DNA from: Butyriboletus loyo
Taxonomy: Eukaryota > Basidiomycota > Agaricomycetes > Boletales > Boletaceae
Reading direction: 5' to 3'
Length of the DNA: 64,000 nucleotides
NCBI GenBank assembly: GCA_038093515.1
Contig: JBBPSI010000079.1
Coordinates: 42,175-106,174 of the forward strand
Under the pieces are notes generated by a model. The model did not search any database, was not told where the DNA came from, and saw nothing but the letters and a program-made list of their open reading frames with translations. The position numbers were made by a program, and so were the translations under genes. Shown here piece by piece: positions 12,346-25,085 of this stretch (positions within the stretch are counted from its first letter, which is position 1; every line of letters begins with the position of its first letter).

Positions 12346-13278
12346 ACGATATGATCAGGGAATGAACACACCATCATATGGTAGATGCATCCTTGAAGCT
12401 GAGCTCATATTATCCCCTACTGTTGTTTCGTGAATCGTGATCCATGCACCTCCAATACGATTGTTTACTCCTATACTGTTCGAGCTCAGCAATCACGTCT
12501 GTCTTCTCCAGTGGATACATTCCAATTGAATTGGTATCTCTGCGTGCGCGCACTTGAGTCACCGAACGAAACTGATAGAGAACATTTGTGACACAGCCAA
12601 AAACGGCTGCTCGCTCGACATTCGGAGCGGACTTTGAACACCGCAGGTACCGATATGATAGTGAAGTTACACGTTGAGACAGCTCGTAGAACTGTCAAGT
12701 TGGATCCAGAGGTGCCACTGGCAGGATCCAGACCAGACCCAGGTTTGGCCTGGGCTTTAATACTTCGAGATGAAAAAACAGTCGTTCTGATCCAGGGTTG
12801 GATGGTGCAGTCGACACACTCATAACGCACAGCGGAAAAAAATTGTAACGAACACATTAGCATTTGCTGCATGTTCGGCAAAAAAACATTGGCTTTATGA
12901 AACATTTCCTATAATGTGCCAATCAGCATGTCGACTGTATTGCTCGACACTGGTATGTCACGGTACAGGACGTACTCAATCGATTCGTAGCCTTCAAGTT
13001 CCTGCGTCACGCTGTCACGTTTAGCGCAGTGCACGTTTTGGGGTGCACCTGCCAGCCAGTGGTGTTCGTATTTACCGTCAAATGGTCCTGTAGCTCCTCA
13101 TCACCCCACCAATATAGTACTGTGGCTCTGATTATGGAATGGAGAGTATATATTCGGCTTGTCTAGCCATGTCCACACGTGCCATAGCCAAGATGAGCGT
13201 ACCCTATGAAAGCTTGGATGCGATCTTCCTCGAGTCTTCAAGATTTTCCGCTCACTCTCGTCTCTACTCGCAAACAAT
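12346..13278. other. No gene seen
   Basis: Only short frames without recognisable protein character occur here. The ~80 bp before 13279 form the leader of PRKK-2. Confidence 0.5.
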
Positions 13279-14391
13279 ATGCCAGCGGACCACGTATCCT
13301 ATATGTTGTCTACCATGGTCGCGGCCGTGGACGAAGGCTTCTCGTATGATGGTATCGTGTCGGTCCCAGAAATGGGTTTGGAGGATGTCGAATACCGATG
13401 TGGCCTGGGTGGTTCGCTCCGGGATGGCATGGTTAGATTTTCTGCCCAACTCACTTGCTGCCAGCTCACATAACTTGGGTTACAGGACAAAGTTCGGGTG
13501 ACCGGCGCGGTTATTTCACGAGGGGCAGCCAGGTGAATTGTTGCTCGCCGAGGTTCGTAACCCAAGGTAGGGCTGACATGGGCGATGCGTAGGGTCTTCA
13601 AACAAAAGCAGCACCGTCACAATCCAAGTCACCCCACGCTTGAGGGTAGGATGAGAGGAAAGAATTGTAGCGAGGAGTCTCTTCCTCCTCCGGATCAAGG
13701 ATCTGAAGGTCTCACCGAGGTTCAAGATAAGATACCAAGTATCCCCAACGTGGCGCATGGGGAGGCGCACGAGCAGAACTTTACCCATCGTAAGCAGGCA
13801 GCCGCGCAGGTACGCAAGTGATTTGCATAGGAAATACTTGCTGAAGCTGAGGTGGAATCGAAATTTCAGCCCTGCAGTACACCGACGCTGTGGGACGACG
13901 ATATTGACGCTGCATGCGGCTGTTTTCCAGGCTTACCATTGTCCAATATCAGAATGGAAGACATTCGCCCTTCGTATCTCAAACAGAGGGGGTTGCATAA
14001 GAAGACCACTGAGGAATGGGATCTTGTGACGCCGATCAACTCAGCTAATCAAGAGGAATTGTCTGATGTCAACGGTAAGGAGCTCTTGCCCTCCGACGCG
14101 ATTCAAGTGGGATGGTCAGGGAAGAAGAGCGAAGCCGAACGTGTTCAGTTTTCTGACGCATACCTGGAGGGATTTCCAGAGACGGAGAGTGAGGTGAAGA
14201 AGGACAGGCCCGAGAGAATGCCAAGGAAGAAGAACAGACCCGAGAGAATGTCAGGGAGGGAGGTGATCGTCCAACAGGAGAGACTGCCAGGGAAGGAGGA
14301 AGAGGGGGTCGTTTACCCCTCGACCGTGGATCAGGAGAGACAATTCAGACAACCGAGGAAGAAGAGTGGTGAAAAAGGCCAGTTGGATTGA
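13279..14391 (+). CDS. PRKK-2: PRKK-module protein with conserved N-terminal exon
   Basis: Four exons (13279-13431, 13486-13532, 13593-13809, 13852-14391) keep frame and give 318 residues. Exon 1 encodes the 51-residue family N-terminus with the core EGFSYDGIVSVPEMGLEDV, shared with PRKK-5, PRKK-6 and in decayed form PRKK-7. Exon 2 encodes the short segment containing VTGAVISRGAAR. Exon 3 begins RVF-K, as in PRKK-5. Exon 4 is the longest in the family, with a cysteine-containing stretch (CSTPTLWDDDIDAACGC) and then charged modules with cores ERMPRKK, ERLPGKE and RQPRKK. No signal peptide or membrane segment is seen. Intron 3 (42 nt) is at the short limit, so exon 4 could be joined differently. 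It lies 1.4 kb upstream of CC-2 on the same strand. The function is unknown. The basic PRKK cores could act as nuclear targeting signals, which is inference. Confidence 0.7.
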
Positions 14392-15786
14392 ATGGACTGG
14401 GACTGTGCGCCTTGGGACTTGATAGATGTGACAATTCTGTCGTTGACGAACTTTCTATACTCTACAACACATTTGTTTCAGTTTACATGTATAAAGGTGA
14501 TATACTAGAGGAACTTGCACTCTCTCAAAACAAATCTCGTTTCAGATTGGCCAGCGTTCTATCGCTCACTGCTTGACTAGGAGTCGAAACTCGTGACAGA
14601 CTTGACATCTGATTGGTTACTCACCTGGGACAACTCTTTAACTCATTACTACATGTGTGTCATGATAGCATACTCCAACTTGAATTCAAACTTGGTTGTT
14701 TCAATTAATTTAAAAATTATAATTGATTTACGAAATAAAATGACACGTTTGATGATTGAATATTGAATATTTGAATGTTGAATCAGAATATCCATGAAAT
14801 ATCTTATTTCATCTTGAATATGTACGAGTCATTCTCCATAGTAGGCAACGTTAAAATTAGTTTATAGATGTTTTTGCTCTGATTTACTGTATTACTGTAA
14901 AGGGTGTTTGGAGTCCACATATGCATTTTCTTGTTATCCACCATGATGGTGGCCCGTAGGCTGAGCTTCTGAGAATTATCAAGTGGAAGCGCTACTAGCA
15001 TCCTGAGGCAGATCGATCATCTACCATCACCATGCGGCGCAATGACTACCACCACTCTTATATCAAGTATCTGTATCTCCACTTTCCTGTTTTGCACGTC
15101 TTCTAGAAGCCAGGGTTTGACTGAGCGCCCATAGGGTGGGCCTCATGTCGAGTTTCGGCTTCCTCCGTCAAATCGAACACGGGGATCTCGCGCAGATGTC
15201 ACGGTGCCAACTCCACAACTGCAACCTGTGATTCCAGGCAAGAGCACAATAAGTCTCCGTGAGTCCTTGGACAGTCATACTGCTTTTGCTAATCTGTGCG
15301 AGAATAGATTAATTATGATGTGCATCGGTGCCATGAACGGTTCTATTCGGCGGAAGTTCAACATCAGCGACCCCGGTACAAGAATGAATGCTTTCAAGTT
15401 CTCCCATACTAGGATCCGAGCGTCCAACGAGTGACCCTGGCAACTCCACAGCCAATCCATAACATGTCCAAGTGTTAGTGCCTCGTGTAGGGCATCCTGT
15501 GTGCAATCGAAAAGGTCAGCCACAATCGAGCCCTGCAATTAGCGCTGTGGTTTCGAGCCCTCAGCCCATTCCTATTCCTATTCCGTCACATCGTTTCGGA
15601 GATCTGTCGGGGCTTGTGTTTGCGTGCATGTATATCAACTATGATACCCCCGGACGTGCTCTACTCGCTCAAAGGCGTTCGATTCCGGATCACCCACCCG
15701 CAAAGCGGGTATGTACACACACTCGTACTATCCAAATATCAGTGCTAACATCTACTCGACCAGCGGTCGCCGTTTCTTCTGCCAGC
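14392..15786. other. Intergenic, with an AT-rich patch
   Basis: An AT-rich patch lies at about 14690-14830 and I see no supported gene. The last ~130 bp before 15787 resemble the sequence upstream of CC-1 (a shared GCGNTCGATTC-GGATCAC-type block and a TCTTGCCAGCATG-like start context), so the duplication of the coiled-coil genes included the proximal promoter. Confidence 0.5.
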
Positions 15787-18700
15787 ATGCTCAGCGCCTT
15801 ACCCTTGACGTCCTCAGCAGACGAAAGGGAATACATGCCTGTGGAAGCACCAAAGCAACCAAGAAGAAAAGGACTTCAGGTGCGAGAATAAGTACCTCGC
15901 GACGAAGGACATCGTCTCAAACTCACCTTCCAGCATCAGTCAGAGACATCAGAAAATATAGAACGGCCTACCTTCAATACCGACTCCGGATTCACGAACG
16001 CTTCTGGAACACTAGTGCAGAACGGGCCTTCGGGACCTGCATCCCTGGCCAACATCCAACATGGATATGTAGTTCAAGGTACCGAGGTAATGAGACAATC
16101 GCTTTTCGTGAGCAGCTACTTAACTCGAACCATTTTCCAACAGCAATCCGATTTTTCTGATGATGGAGAGCATGTCCAGAATCTGTTCAGTACACCGGAG
16201 ACAATTCACTATGGCTTGGAATCCGGTAAGAAGGAGGAAGTTGGTTTTTTATCATGATCTTACCGCCTTCGCTTGTTTCAGACGCCGACTCGGAAACCGT
16301 TGATTCGGAGGTCAAACAGACGGATCATACCGTTACGTATGTTACCACCACCACCACTACCACCGAAGCCGAGGGGCGGAAAAGCATGGATATTCAGAAA
16401 GCGGAGCAGTCCGCCACTGCGAGGGAGGAAACCGTGCGACCTCGGCATAATTCATCTACCTTCTCCTCTCGAACTACTACTGGTCAGCAGCAGCAATACG
16501 AGACGCAGTCCTCCGTCCAAGGCGGGGTACAAAGGAAGATCTCATCTTACCAAGCAACACGCTTCCCAACAATCACTGAATCTGGGCAGTCTCCTGTCTT
16601 ATTCTCCTCCGCCTCCAAGGATGTTGAAACTCGACGTTTTATGGTACCGTCGAAATCCACATTCAGCTCCGTACGGGAACGGTTCATTCAGATAGAGCGT
16701 GTACATCGCGAAGATAAGGATAGCATGCTTGACCTTCTGACGGAGCAACATGAGGATTACAAGCGCTCCTGTGAAGAGCAGTTCGAGCTTTTTCAAATGG
16801 AAAATGGGAGGCTTCGGCAGGATAATTTCAACAGGGATTCTCAAATCATGCAGCTCGAGATCCAGCTCAATCATTTTCGCGGCGGCGATCCAGGAACTGC
16901 GTCACAGCCCGACAAAGTAGATTCCAATATCACCACTTGCACCACCACGGTCACCACGGCCATCACCACGATGACCACGGTCACCACCCGAATCGAGAAG
17001 TGGAAGCACACGGTTTCCATGAATAAAGGTGAAGTTACCATCTCGAGCAATGAACTGGAGCAGCTCTCGTCAGACTTGTCCAGCACATCTTCTCAAATGA
17101 TCGAACTTCGGCAGCACTGTGCTGAGTTGTGGAGAGATTTTAGTTCCGTCCGCCACGAGCTGCAGGCGGCATTGAAGCATTGCGACGAGAAAGATCACAC
17201 TATCACCTCTCTCACAGCCAAGGTTACTCAGTGGAAGAACACGGATGCTTTGAAGGCACAACAGCTTACCGCTGCAAACCAAGACAACGAGAAACTTCGG
17301 CACGACCTCTCCGCCGCTTCCGCTCGAGAAAATGAACTTCGACTGCGTTACGACACGCAGTCAAATGAACTGCGAACCAAGGCGTCGTTGGTTGAAGAGA
17401 GGGATCGTACGATCGGCTCCCTCACAGCTGAAGTTGCTCGGTGGAAGCAGTCAGATGCCATGAGGGCAGAGGAGATCGTTACTGTGCGCGGGGACTACGA
17501 GAAGCTCCGGACAAACTTTTCCGCCGCCGCCTCCCAGACAACAGAACTCCAGAGGCACTACGACGTGCAGTTAAAAGAGCTCAGCTCTGTTCGGAACGAA
17601 CTCCAAGCCAGCAGGTCCCTGGTCGAGGAGAAGGAGCGCATCATCACCACCCTTACCGCCGAAGTCCATCAGTCGGAACTTGTAAATACTACGAAGGCGA
17701 AGCAAATTGAAGCTGAACGCCGAGACAAAGAGCAGCTTCAGCAGAACATTGAAACTTTATCCTCCCAGATAGTCGATCTCCAGAAGCGCTACAACGCGCA
17801 GTCGCAAGATATCGTCTCCATTCGCAACGAGCTCAAAGCCAAGGTGTCGCTGCTCGAGGAGAAGGAGCACACCATTTCCTCCATTACAACCGAACTCTCC
17901 CAGGCGAAGCGCGAAACCAGCGTGAAAGAAGAGCAGATTATCACTGCGCGCGGGGATGTTGAACAGCTTCGGCGCGAACTCGAATCCGCCTCCTCCCGAA
18001 TTGCAGACCTCCAGAAGCGTTACGAGGAACAATCGAAAGAGCTTCATGCCGTCTATGACGAACTCCATCGGCTCGCCTCCGACGTGACAGATCAGGCCCC
18101 AGGCGAGCCATACAAACCCGACGTTTCACAGCAGATCACTGTCACTCGTGTGTTGGAGAAGAAGAACAAGCAGATAAAGGAACTTCGTCGAGATCTCGCC
18201 GCGGCCAACACTCAGAACACTGATCTTCAGAAGTCGTACGAGACACGGTCGAGGGAGGTCACCGCCGTCCGCGACGAATTCAAAGAGAAGACGTCGCAAT
18301 ACGAGGGAACCATCACCTCTCTTACTCTCCAAGTCGACCAGTTGAAACTCGCGGATACTGCGAAGGCAGAGCGGATCGCAACTACCCTCAAACAGGTCGA
18401 GAAGCTCCAAAAAGACCTCTCCACTTCCACTTCCCAGCTCATCGAGCTCCAGAACCGCTCTGAGACGCAGTCACGCGAGCTCACTGCTGTGCGCATCGAG
18501 CTCCAAAACATGACGTCGTCCAACGAACGCAAAGATCGCACCATTGCCACCCTCACCGCCGAAGTTGATCAGTGGGAGCGTGGTGATAGCAAGAAAGCGG
18601 AACAGATCGCGACTCTTCTCGAGCAGGTCAAGACACTTCAGCAAGACTCGTCCACTTCTGCCACTCAACTCGCGGAGCTTCGAGGCCGCCATGAGGCGCA

Positions 18701-21508
18701 GTCACGGGAGCTCACCTCTGTGCGCAACGAGCTCCAAGCCAAGACGTCGCTTCTCGAAGGCAAGGATCATACCATTGCCTCCCTTACCGCCGACGTGGAT
18801 CAGTGGAAGCGTGGCGATGCCAACAAATCGGAGCAGATCGCGACTCTTCTCAGGCAGGTCGAGACACTTCAACGGGACTTGTCCGCTTCGGCCTCGCAGC
18901 TCGCTGAGCTTCAGGGCCGTTATAAGGTGCAATCGCATGACCTCGACTCTGCGCGCAATGCGCTCCAAACCAAGACAAAATCCTATGAAGACAAAGTTCG
19001 CGAAGTCACTACTATCACCGTCCAATTCGAGGAATGGACGCGTAAAGACGCTTTGAAGGAAGAACAGATCTTGACTCTTCGCAGGCAGGCTGAGGATCTC
19101 CAGCAAGATTTGACCGGCTCCGTCTCTCAGATCACCCAGCTACAACAGCGTTACGACATGCAGTCAAAGGAACTCGGCGATCTCCATGACCAACTCCAAG
19201 ACAAGCTGTCGGGCAACGATCGTGCCCTCTCCTCTCTCCGCTCTCAACTCGAGGATTGGAAGCGTTCAGATGCCGCTAAAGCGGAGCAGCTTACGACTGC
19301 TTGTATGGACCTCGACCAACTGCGTCGCGACCTGGCCACTTCATCTTCCGAAATCGGTGAGTCCAGAATTGTTACGAAACACGGTTGATGGTGTTAACTT
19401 GTCCGATAGAGAATCGGAGGCGTTCAGACGCCACTAAAACGGAGGAGCTCACTGTCGTGCGCAAGGATCTCGACCAGCTGCGTCGCGATCTGGCCGCTTC
19501 ATCCTCCGAAATCGGCGAGTCCAGTAACATTACGAAATCCGTTTGATGATGTTAACTTGTCCGATAGAATGTTGGCAGCGTTCAGACACCACTAAAACGG
19601 AGGACCTCACCACCGCACGCAGGGACCTCGACCAGCTCCGTCGCGACCTGGTCGCATCATCCTCTCAAATCGGTGAGTCCTCGTAACGCCACGAAACAGG
19701 GATTACGATGTTAACTTGTCCGACAGAACGTTGGCAGCGTTCAGACGCCTCTAAAACGGAGGAGCTCGCCGCCGCGCGCCAGGACCTGGATCAGCTTCGT
19801 CGCGACCTATCCACTTCATCTTCTGGAATCGCCGAGTTCCAGCAGCGTTTCGATGCGCAATCGGCGCGGTTGGTAGAGCTCACTTCCCAAATCGAACAGT
19901 GGAAGCGTTCAGATGCCGGTAAAGTGGAGGAGCTCGCCACCACGCGCGAGAAACTCGAGCAGCTCCGGCGCGAGCTCATCACCTCATCTTCTCAAATCAC
20001 CGAGTTCCAGCAGCGTTGCGATACGCAGTCGACGGAGCTCAGCTCCCTCCGCGACCAACTCCGGGCCATGTCGCTTGGCGGAGACCGTACGGTCACCATG
20101 CTCAACACCCAGATCGAGCAGTGTAACCTTGCGGACGCTGCTAAATCGGAGGAACTCGCGCGTTCACGCAGGAACGCCGAACAGCTTCAGCGCAAACTGT
20201 CCGCTTCATTCGCCGAAATCGAGGAGCTTCAGAAGTACCATGCTGAGCAACTCGACGCTATTCGAAAGTCCTCTGTATCAGAGGAGTCAATGAAAATTTA
20301 TAGAAAGATTACGACGGGAGGCATGGATTACGCTGCCATCATTAAGCTCAGCACCACGGTCGATCAATGGTTGCACGCGGACTCCAAGAGAGCGCAGGAC
20401 TTGGCAAGTGAACTCGAAAGGAGAAACAAGGAGAACGAGGAGCTGCGACTCAATCTCCTCACTTTCAAGGATATCTGTATTCGAGCTCCTGAGCTGAAAC
20501 AGATCTTCCAATCTGAAACCATCGAGATCCAGCGACGTTATGAGAAGCAGTCGGAAGAGCTCAAATCCGCCCTTGCAGAGCGTCAATCCCAACTGGACGT
20601 CGTGCAACGCTTTGTCACCACGGCGGATACATACGCGGACAATATGATCGTCCAGATGCTGGAGAAGCTCAACGCGGAGATTCAGCAGACCACCATATTC
20701 ATAGCCGAGGAAATGGTCAAGGACTTCCAGCCTCGGACTGCGAAACTCGCGAAGGAACAAACCCCTGCGGCGCAAAGAGTTTCGGAGTCCGTAGGCAAAG
20801 CGTTGGTGGAATGCTTGGGGAAAAAGGGCCGCGATGACGTGGCCCTGTATCTCCAAATCGCGTTCCAAGCCCACATCACGTACTACCTAAGCTCGCTCAT
20901 TTCCTCGTGGACCCTCGAGAGAGGGTACAACAACCTTATCGACAAGACATACGAACAATTACAGAAATCAGGTAAGCAATTGAGTTTCGAATGATCAAAA
21001 CGTTCTGCTGACGGTAGCAAAATTGGTAACAGAGGTGCAAACGATATCAGGGCGTTGGCGATCTCTCACGCGCACTTATATCACTCCCGCTTGCATGAGC
21101 GACCCGAAATCTCTCGTCTTGGTTATACTGTCAGGACTGTCTGACATTGTCATGGCAGCGGGTTGTGCCCCCACGCTTACTGCCGCAAGGTCGAAGGTTC
21201 GGACCCAGTTCGAGGACAAGGTGTCATCCATCATTTTGATTACTGGCAAGTTCAGTAAAATGATTGGGGAGGTCGTGTCGGCCGATTTCGATGTCTTGGC
21301 CGTTCGTCCTATGGAGGTGTTCGAGGAAACCACGATGGAGAAGGACACGGATGATGGTGATGAAGGGCAAGGAACCGCAAAGGGCGAGAAAGTGTTGTGC
21401 TCGACTCAGTTGGGGATGACGAAGCAGATGCAGTTGGAATCAGGGAAGAGCGGTACCTTGCCGGTGATCAAGGCAAAGGTTCTTCTCGAATCTTTCCTGG
21501 ATGGTTAG
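15787..21508 (+). CDS. CC-2: 1777-residue coiled-coil protein with conserved C-terminal domain
   Basis: Eight exons (15787-15879, 15934-16086, 16144-16225, 16282-19356, 19410-19514, 19568-19672, 19727-20971, 21033-21508) join in frame to 1777 residues. Residues 1-~110 are disordered and include KQPRRK. A run of a dozen or so ~75-residue coiled-coil modules follows, each with a SLTAEV-x-QWK start and an LQ-x-RY-x-x-QS end. The last ~300 residues form the family domain, with ADTYADN, QMLEKLNAEIQQT, YLQIAFQAH and, after a phase-1 intron, ISGRWRSLTR and VLLESFLD. Exons 5 and 6 are tandem 105-nt copies of a half module, each with its own ~53-nt intron. The second of these introns starts with GC. 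No catalytic motif is visible, so a scaffold role is the simplest reading. CC-4 and CC-3 share the C-terminal domain. Confidence 0.85.
19252..19830 (+). repeat. Tandem exon-plus-intron duplication inside CC-2
   Basis: Four consecutive half-module coding segments, each reading like RSDA-x-K-x-EEL, then DLDQLRRDLA, then SSS-x-IG, are separated by three related introns (19357-19409, 19515-19567, 19673-19726). The introns share TTAACTTGTCCGATAG-type 3' ends. The period is 158-159 bp and every intron is phase 1, so copies can be gained or lost without changing frame. Confidence 0.85.
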
Positions 21509-23234
21509 GTCTAGCGCACCGTCGGGCTTTCAACACCGAGTTATGAGTTCGCCTGCGTGTAATCGATTCGAGTCCATTGTATTTTGTATCGCGATCTGTA
21601 TCGAGGCTGTGACTAGAGTTCATTCGCAGTCCTACACCTCCACACCTTGGATATTTACTACCGTTGCAGCAATCTCACTAGTACGAGCCTGAGGTCCTAC
21701 TACGAAAGTCACCACCTACACGATAATCAAGTTAGACTGGTGCGAGCAAGACCATTTGATGATGAAACTACGGGTCGAAATAGCTGCTACCGATCAAGCT
21801 CCAATCCCGACGCAGCGACATTACATTCGACATACATATGTATGTTGGCAACACAAGGGCAGACGAACTAGAACGATATGAGGAGATGACAACCTAGAGA
21901 AATGGGTGGTGGTAATGTATACAAGTCGGTAGCGATTCGCAACATGGTGAGTCCATCCAACCTGGGTGGTTATGATAGTTTTTCTTCGTTAGGGTACGGG
22001 GCTGAATCCCGAGGCCTGAGCCTGCCTGAGGATACTATACTGTATAGACCCAGATCAGCAAGCGAAACGAACCAACTCGGAACCTGATCGGAATTGGTTC
22101 TGCCAGTGACCACGACTCTCGGCTAAAGTTTCGTTGACTGAGAGCGAGGATACTGTATGGGCGACGCCGTCCGAAACAATCAGCGGGTTTCTTGCAGCGA
22201 AAACGGTGCCAACTGCCACCAAGGAAACCCCGGGGCCCCAGCGTCCCACGCGAAAGCGAGAAATAAAGGCTTGTGTGATACCAGCGGCGGCAGGAAGTTG
22301 GGTGAGGCTGGAAGGTCGACGTTAATTTCAACTCTCGGCCTGTCCACGAAACACTGCCGGATCCACAGCACCGTTGTGGCAGGTGCACGCTGCTAATACG
22401 TCGGTCCCAGATAGTGGGATCATGACGCCCAACGTGTTTTTCCATGACTCTTCCATGCCTACTTCGTGAGATAAGGTGGAGCGCAACGTGTGATAGAGTT
22501 CTGTGGCGGAGGTACTAAAAGGTATATGGGCGTTTGCTGGTGGCAGTGGCCCGTTTGTGAAGTGTTCGGAACGTGCCACACAACGGAAGTTCAAGCGTCG
22601 CTTCGGGAAAGATTGATGTGGATTAGTACGTGGAGTAAACCTTGAGCAAGGTGACCCACACAATTTTGTCACAGCTCAATCAAACGGCGAAGTCCGACAA
22701 TCCTCCCCCTCTATCCGGAATCGAGTCTTTTAGATTTCTGTCGAAAAAGAGTTGACGCGCCTGCCACAAAGTTTCAGCTTGAAAATCTGGGACCAGAGAC
22801 TCGCCGCTAAATCTCAGGTCGTAAGGTTATCCCACTTCGGAATTCGGTCTTGAAACTTGACCAGTGACCACACAGAATCATAGCTAATGTCGCGCCTTAG
22901 ATACAATCAAGCCTGAGCAAGCGCTCAAGGGTTGTGGGCTCCTCACCTTCGTCACGTTGTGAAAGCAACACTTTTTTTTTCTTCCCCAGGGCTATGGGAT
23001 TCATCGCCTTCCTCACGCTGTGGCAACAAAGTTGGGAGATACAACAGGGACTCGGCTAATCAAGCTGCGCGCCTTTTCGCGTGAAAAACGTGTTTGCTGG
23101 ACCTCGGACACACACCCACAGGCTGTCCTAGGGTTACATTTCTGGGTCAGCCGCAAGTGTACATTCCAGAATCCCTCGGCTTGTTCATCGTTCCTTAGAC
23201 CAGCTCACCCGGACGATTCCTCTACCAAAACAAG
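21509..23234. other. No gene seen
   Basis: Several overlapping short frames occur at 22030-22670 on both strands, none with coherent protein features. The last few hundred bases may hold 5' exons of CC-3 that I could not recognise. Confidence 0.45.
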
Positions 23235-24582
23235 ATGCATATCATACCACTCATTCTAATCATACTCATACTCGTACTCATACTTTGTATCCAGCTACCA
23301 TCGATCTCGCTTTGCACTGGAAGATCAGCGAAACCCGAGGTACAGAAACAACTACTGTCCATGAGGGAGAATACAGTCTCACTTTCTTTTTTTCTCGGCC
23401 CCCAGCCTGAAATACCTGATGAGGAACAATCACTCCTGCTTCGTGATGATGAAGGGCAAATTAGGCAAGAGGATCAACTACCGAGTGCAAGAGACCACAT
23501 CATTGATCGCCTCACCGCCGAAATTGATCACTTGAAGGATGCAAACGCCAGGAAGGCGGACGATGTCAAAAAACTTCAGCGAGAGCTTTCCACTTCGGTC
23601 TCTCAGAATACAGATCTCCAGCGTCGATGTGAGACCTTGTTGAGGGATTTGGAGGGTGCACGGCTCTTTCTTAACACCGCAGATACATTTGCGGACTCGG
23701 AAGTCATCCAGATGCTGGAAAAGCTCAACGCGGAGTTGCAACACACTGCCACCTTTATGGTCGATCGCGTTGTAAGCGTCTTTAAGCTTGACGCTATGAC
23801 ATCAGACCCAGCGCAGCAAATCGTGGCGAACAGTGCCTCAGAGAGCATAGGTTCGACCTTGGTGCAGTTCTTGCGGAACCGGGGGCGTGACGACTCCGAA
23901 GTTCAAATGTATCTCCAAATCGCATTCCAAGCCTACCTTACAAATCACCTGTGCTGGATCGTGTCCTCGTGGACCTTCGACCAAGGACATAACGCATTCA
24001 TAAATGAGATATACCAAAGTTTGCGGGACACGGGTAAGACGTTCGATGTTCGTGTGGTCCACATTTCCGCTGACGGGCAGAGAATGGTCGACAGAGAAGC
24101 AGGCGATATCTGGACGCTGGCGTTCCCTCACGCACGTTTATGCCCTTCCGACTTGTGTCAGCGAACCGAATTCCTTCGTCTTCCCTGTCATTTCAGGGCT
24201 TTCTGACATCCTCTTTATTGCGGGTTGTGCTGCCTCTCGATCTCATATCGTGTCAGAGCTCTCGTCCATGTTCGAAAACAAGATATCATCTGTTGTTTCG
24301 CTTGCTGGGCGCCTCAATCAGATGATAAGTGGGGTGATATCTGGCGATTTCGAGGTATTCGTCGTGCAACCTGGCGAAACGTTCCGTTCGGAGATAATGG
24401 ACGATATGGACGACAGCGAAGGGACGCAAGGTGGAACGGGAACTGCCCAGGCCATATTGTGTACAAGCGAAATGGGGCTCGCGAAGCGGGTGCAGCTGGG
24501 AACGGGGAAGAAGGAGACGAAGACGGTGATGAAAGCGAAGGTGCTTTTTGAATCGTTTCTGGACACTAAGGATTCGAGGTGA
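23235..24582 (+). CDS. CC-3: short coiled-coil paralogue with family C-terminal domain
   Basis: Three exons (23235-23339, 23406-24033, 24095-24582) give 406 residues. Only one coiled-coil module remains (IDRLTAEIDHLKDANARKAD onward). The conserved C-terminal domain follows: NTADTFADSEVIQMLEKLNAE, YLQIAFQAYLTNHL, SSWTFDQGHN, then after the phase-1 intron ISGRWRSLTH, GLSDILFIAGC and VLFESFLD. The intron before ISGRW is 61 nt, as in CC-2. The proposed start gives a very hydrophobic first 20 residues, encoded by a CATACTCATACTCGTACTCATAC-like simple repeat. This could be a signal anchor or a chance translation of a repeat, and the other paralogues lack it, so the 5' end is uncertain. PRKK-3 follows 0.5 kb downstream on the same strand. 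Confidence 0.75.
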
Positions 24583-24959
24583 TGGACCCGTCCGTCTGGA
24601 CGCTATGTTTGTATACACTGGTTCGATTTCTCCTTGCACTGGTTGCGTTTTCTCTTGTTGTATGAGCGAAAGTTCGCTTCTTGATCTTTCACTGGAAATG
24701 TACTATGTAGAAATGTCCCGGAAGAGGTTTCAAGGTTCGGGAGCTCCACCGTTGACGCAGTCACCGCTAGGGAGGTAGAGACTCCGGAATTCCCGATCCA
24801 GCGATAGTCTGACCTCATGCGATACACACACGAGTTCTACTCGTGAATCCTGTAGCGTTTCAACCAGTGCCGCCAGTGAGCATAGCCGTACTGTACTATA
24901 CGCTCAGTTTCTGCACCGACGTTGCCTCATTACATGGAGTACACAGCAGATGATTTGTG

Positions 24960-24968
24960 TATAAAATA
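24960..24968 (+). promoter_or_regulatory. TATA box of PRKK-3
   Basis: TATAAAATA lies ~118 bp before the proposed start of PRKK-3. It is followed by a pyrimidine-rich leader typical of strongly transcribed fungal genes. Confidence 0.55.
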
Positions 24969-25085
24969 CGCCCAGGCTTATATGATACCCTCCCGTTCCC
25001 TTCGCCATCTCCCCAACATCAACATCAGTCTCCCTCCCCGAATTTCCTTTCTGCATCAGCTCTAGCATTACTACGACCGCTCAAG

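Noticed and set aside
22035..22672. Cluster of 60-136 codon ORFs on both strands
   Set aside because: Overlapping frames with no conserved motif, no splice support and no paralogue in the window.
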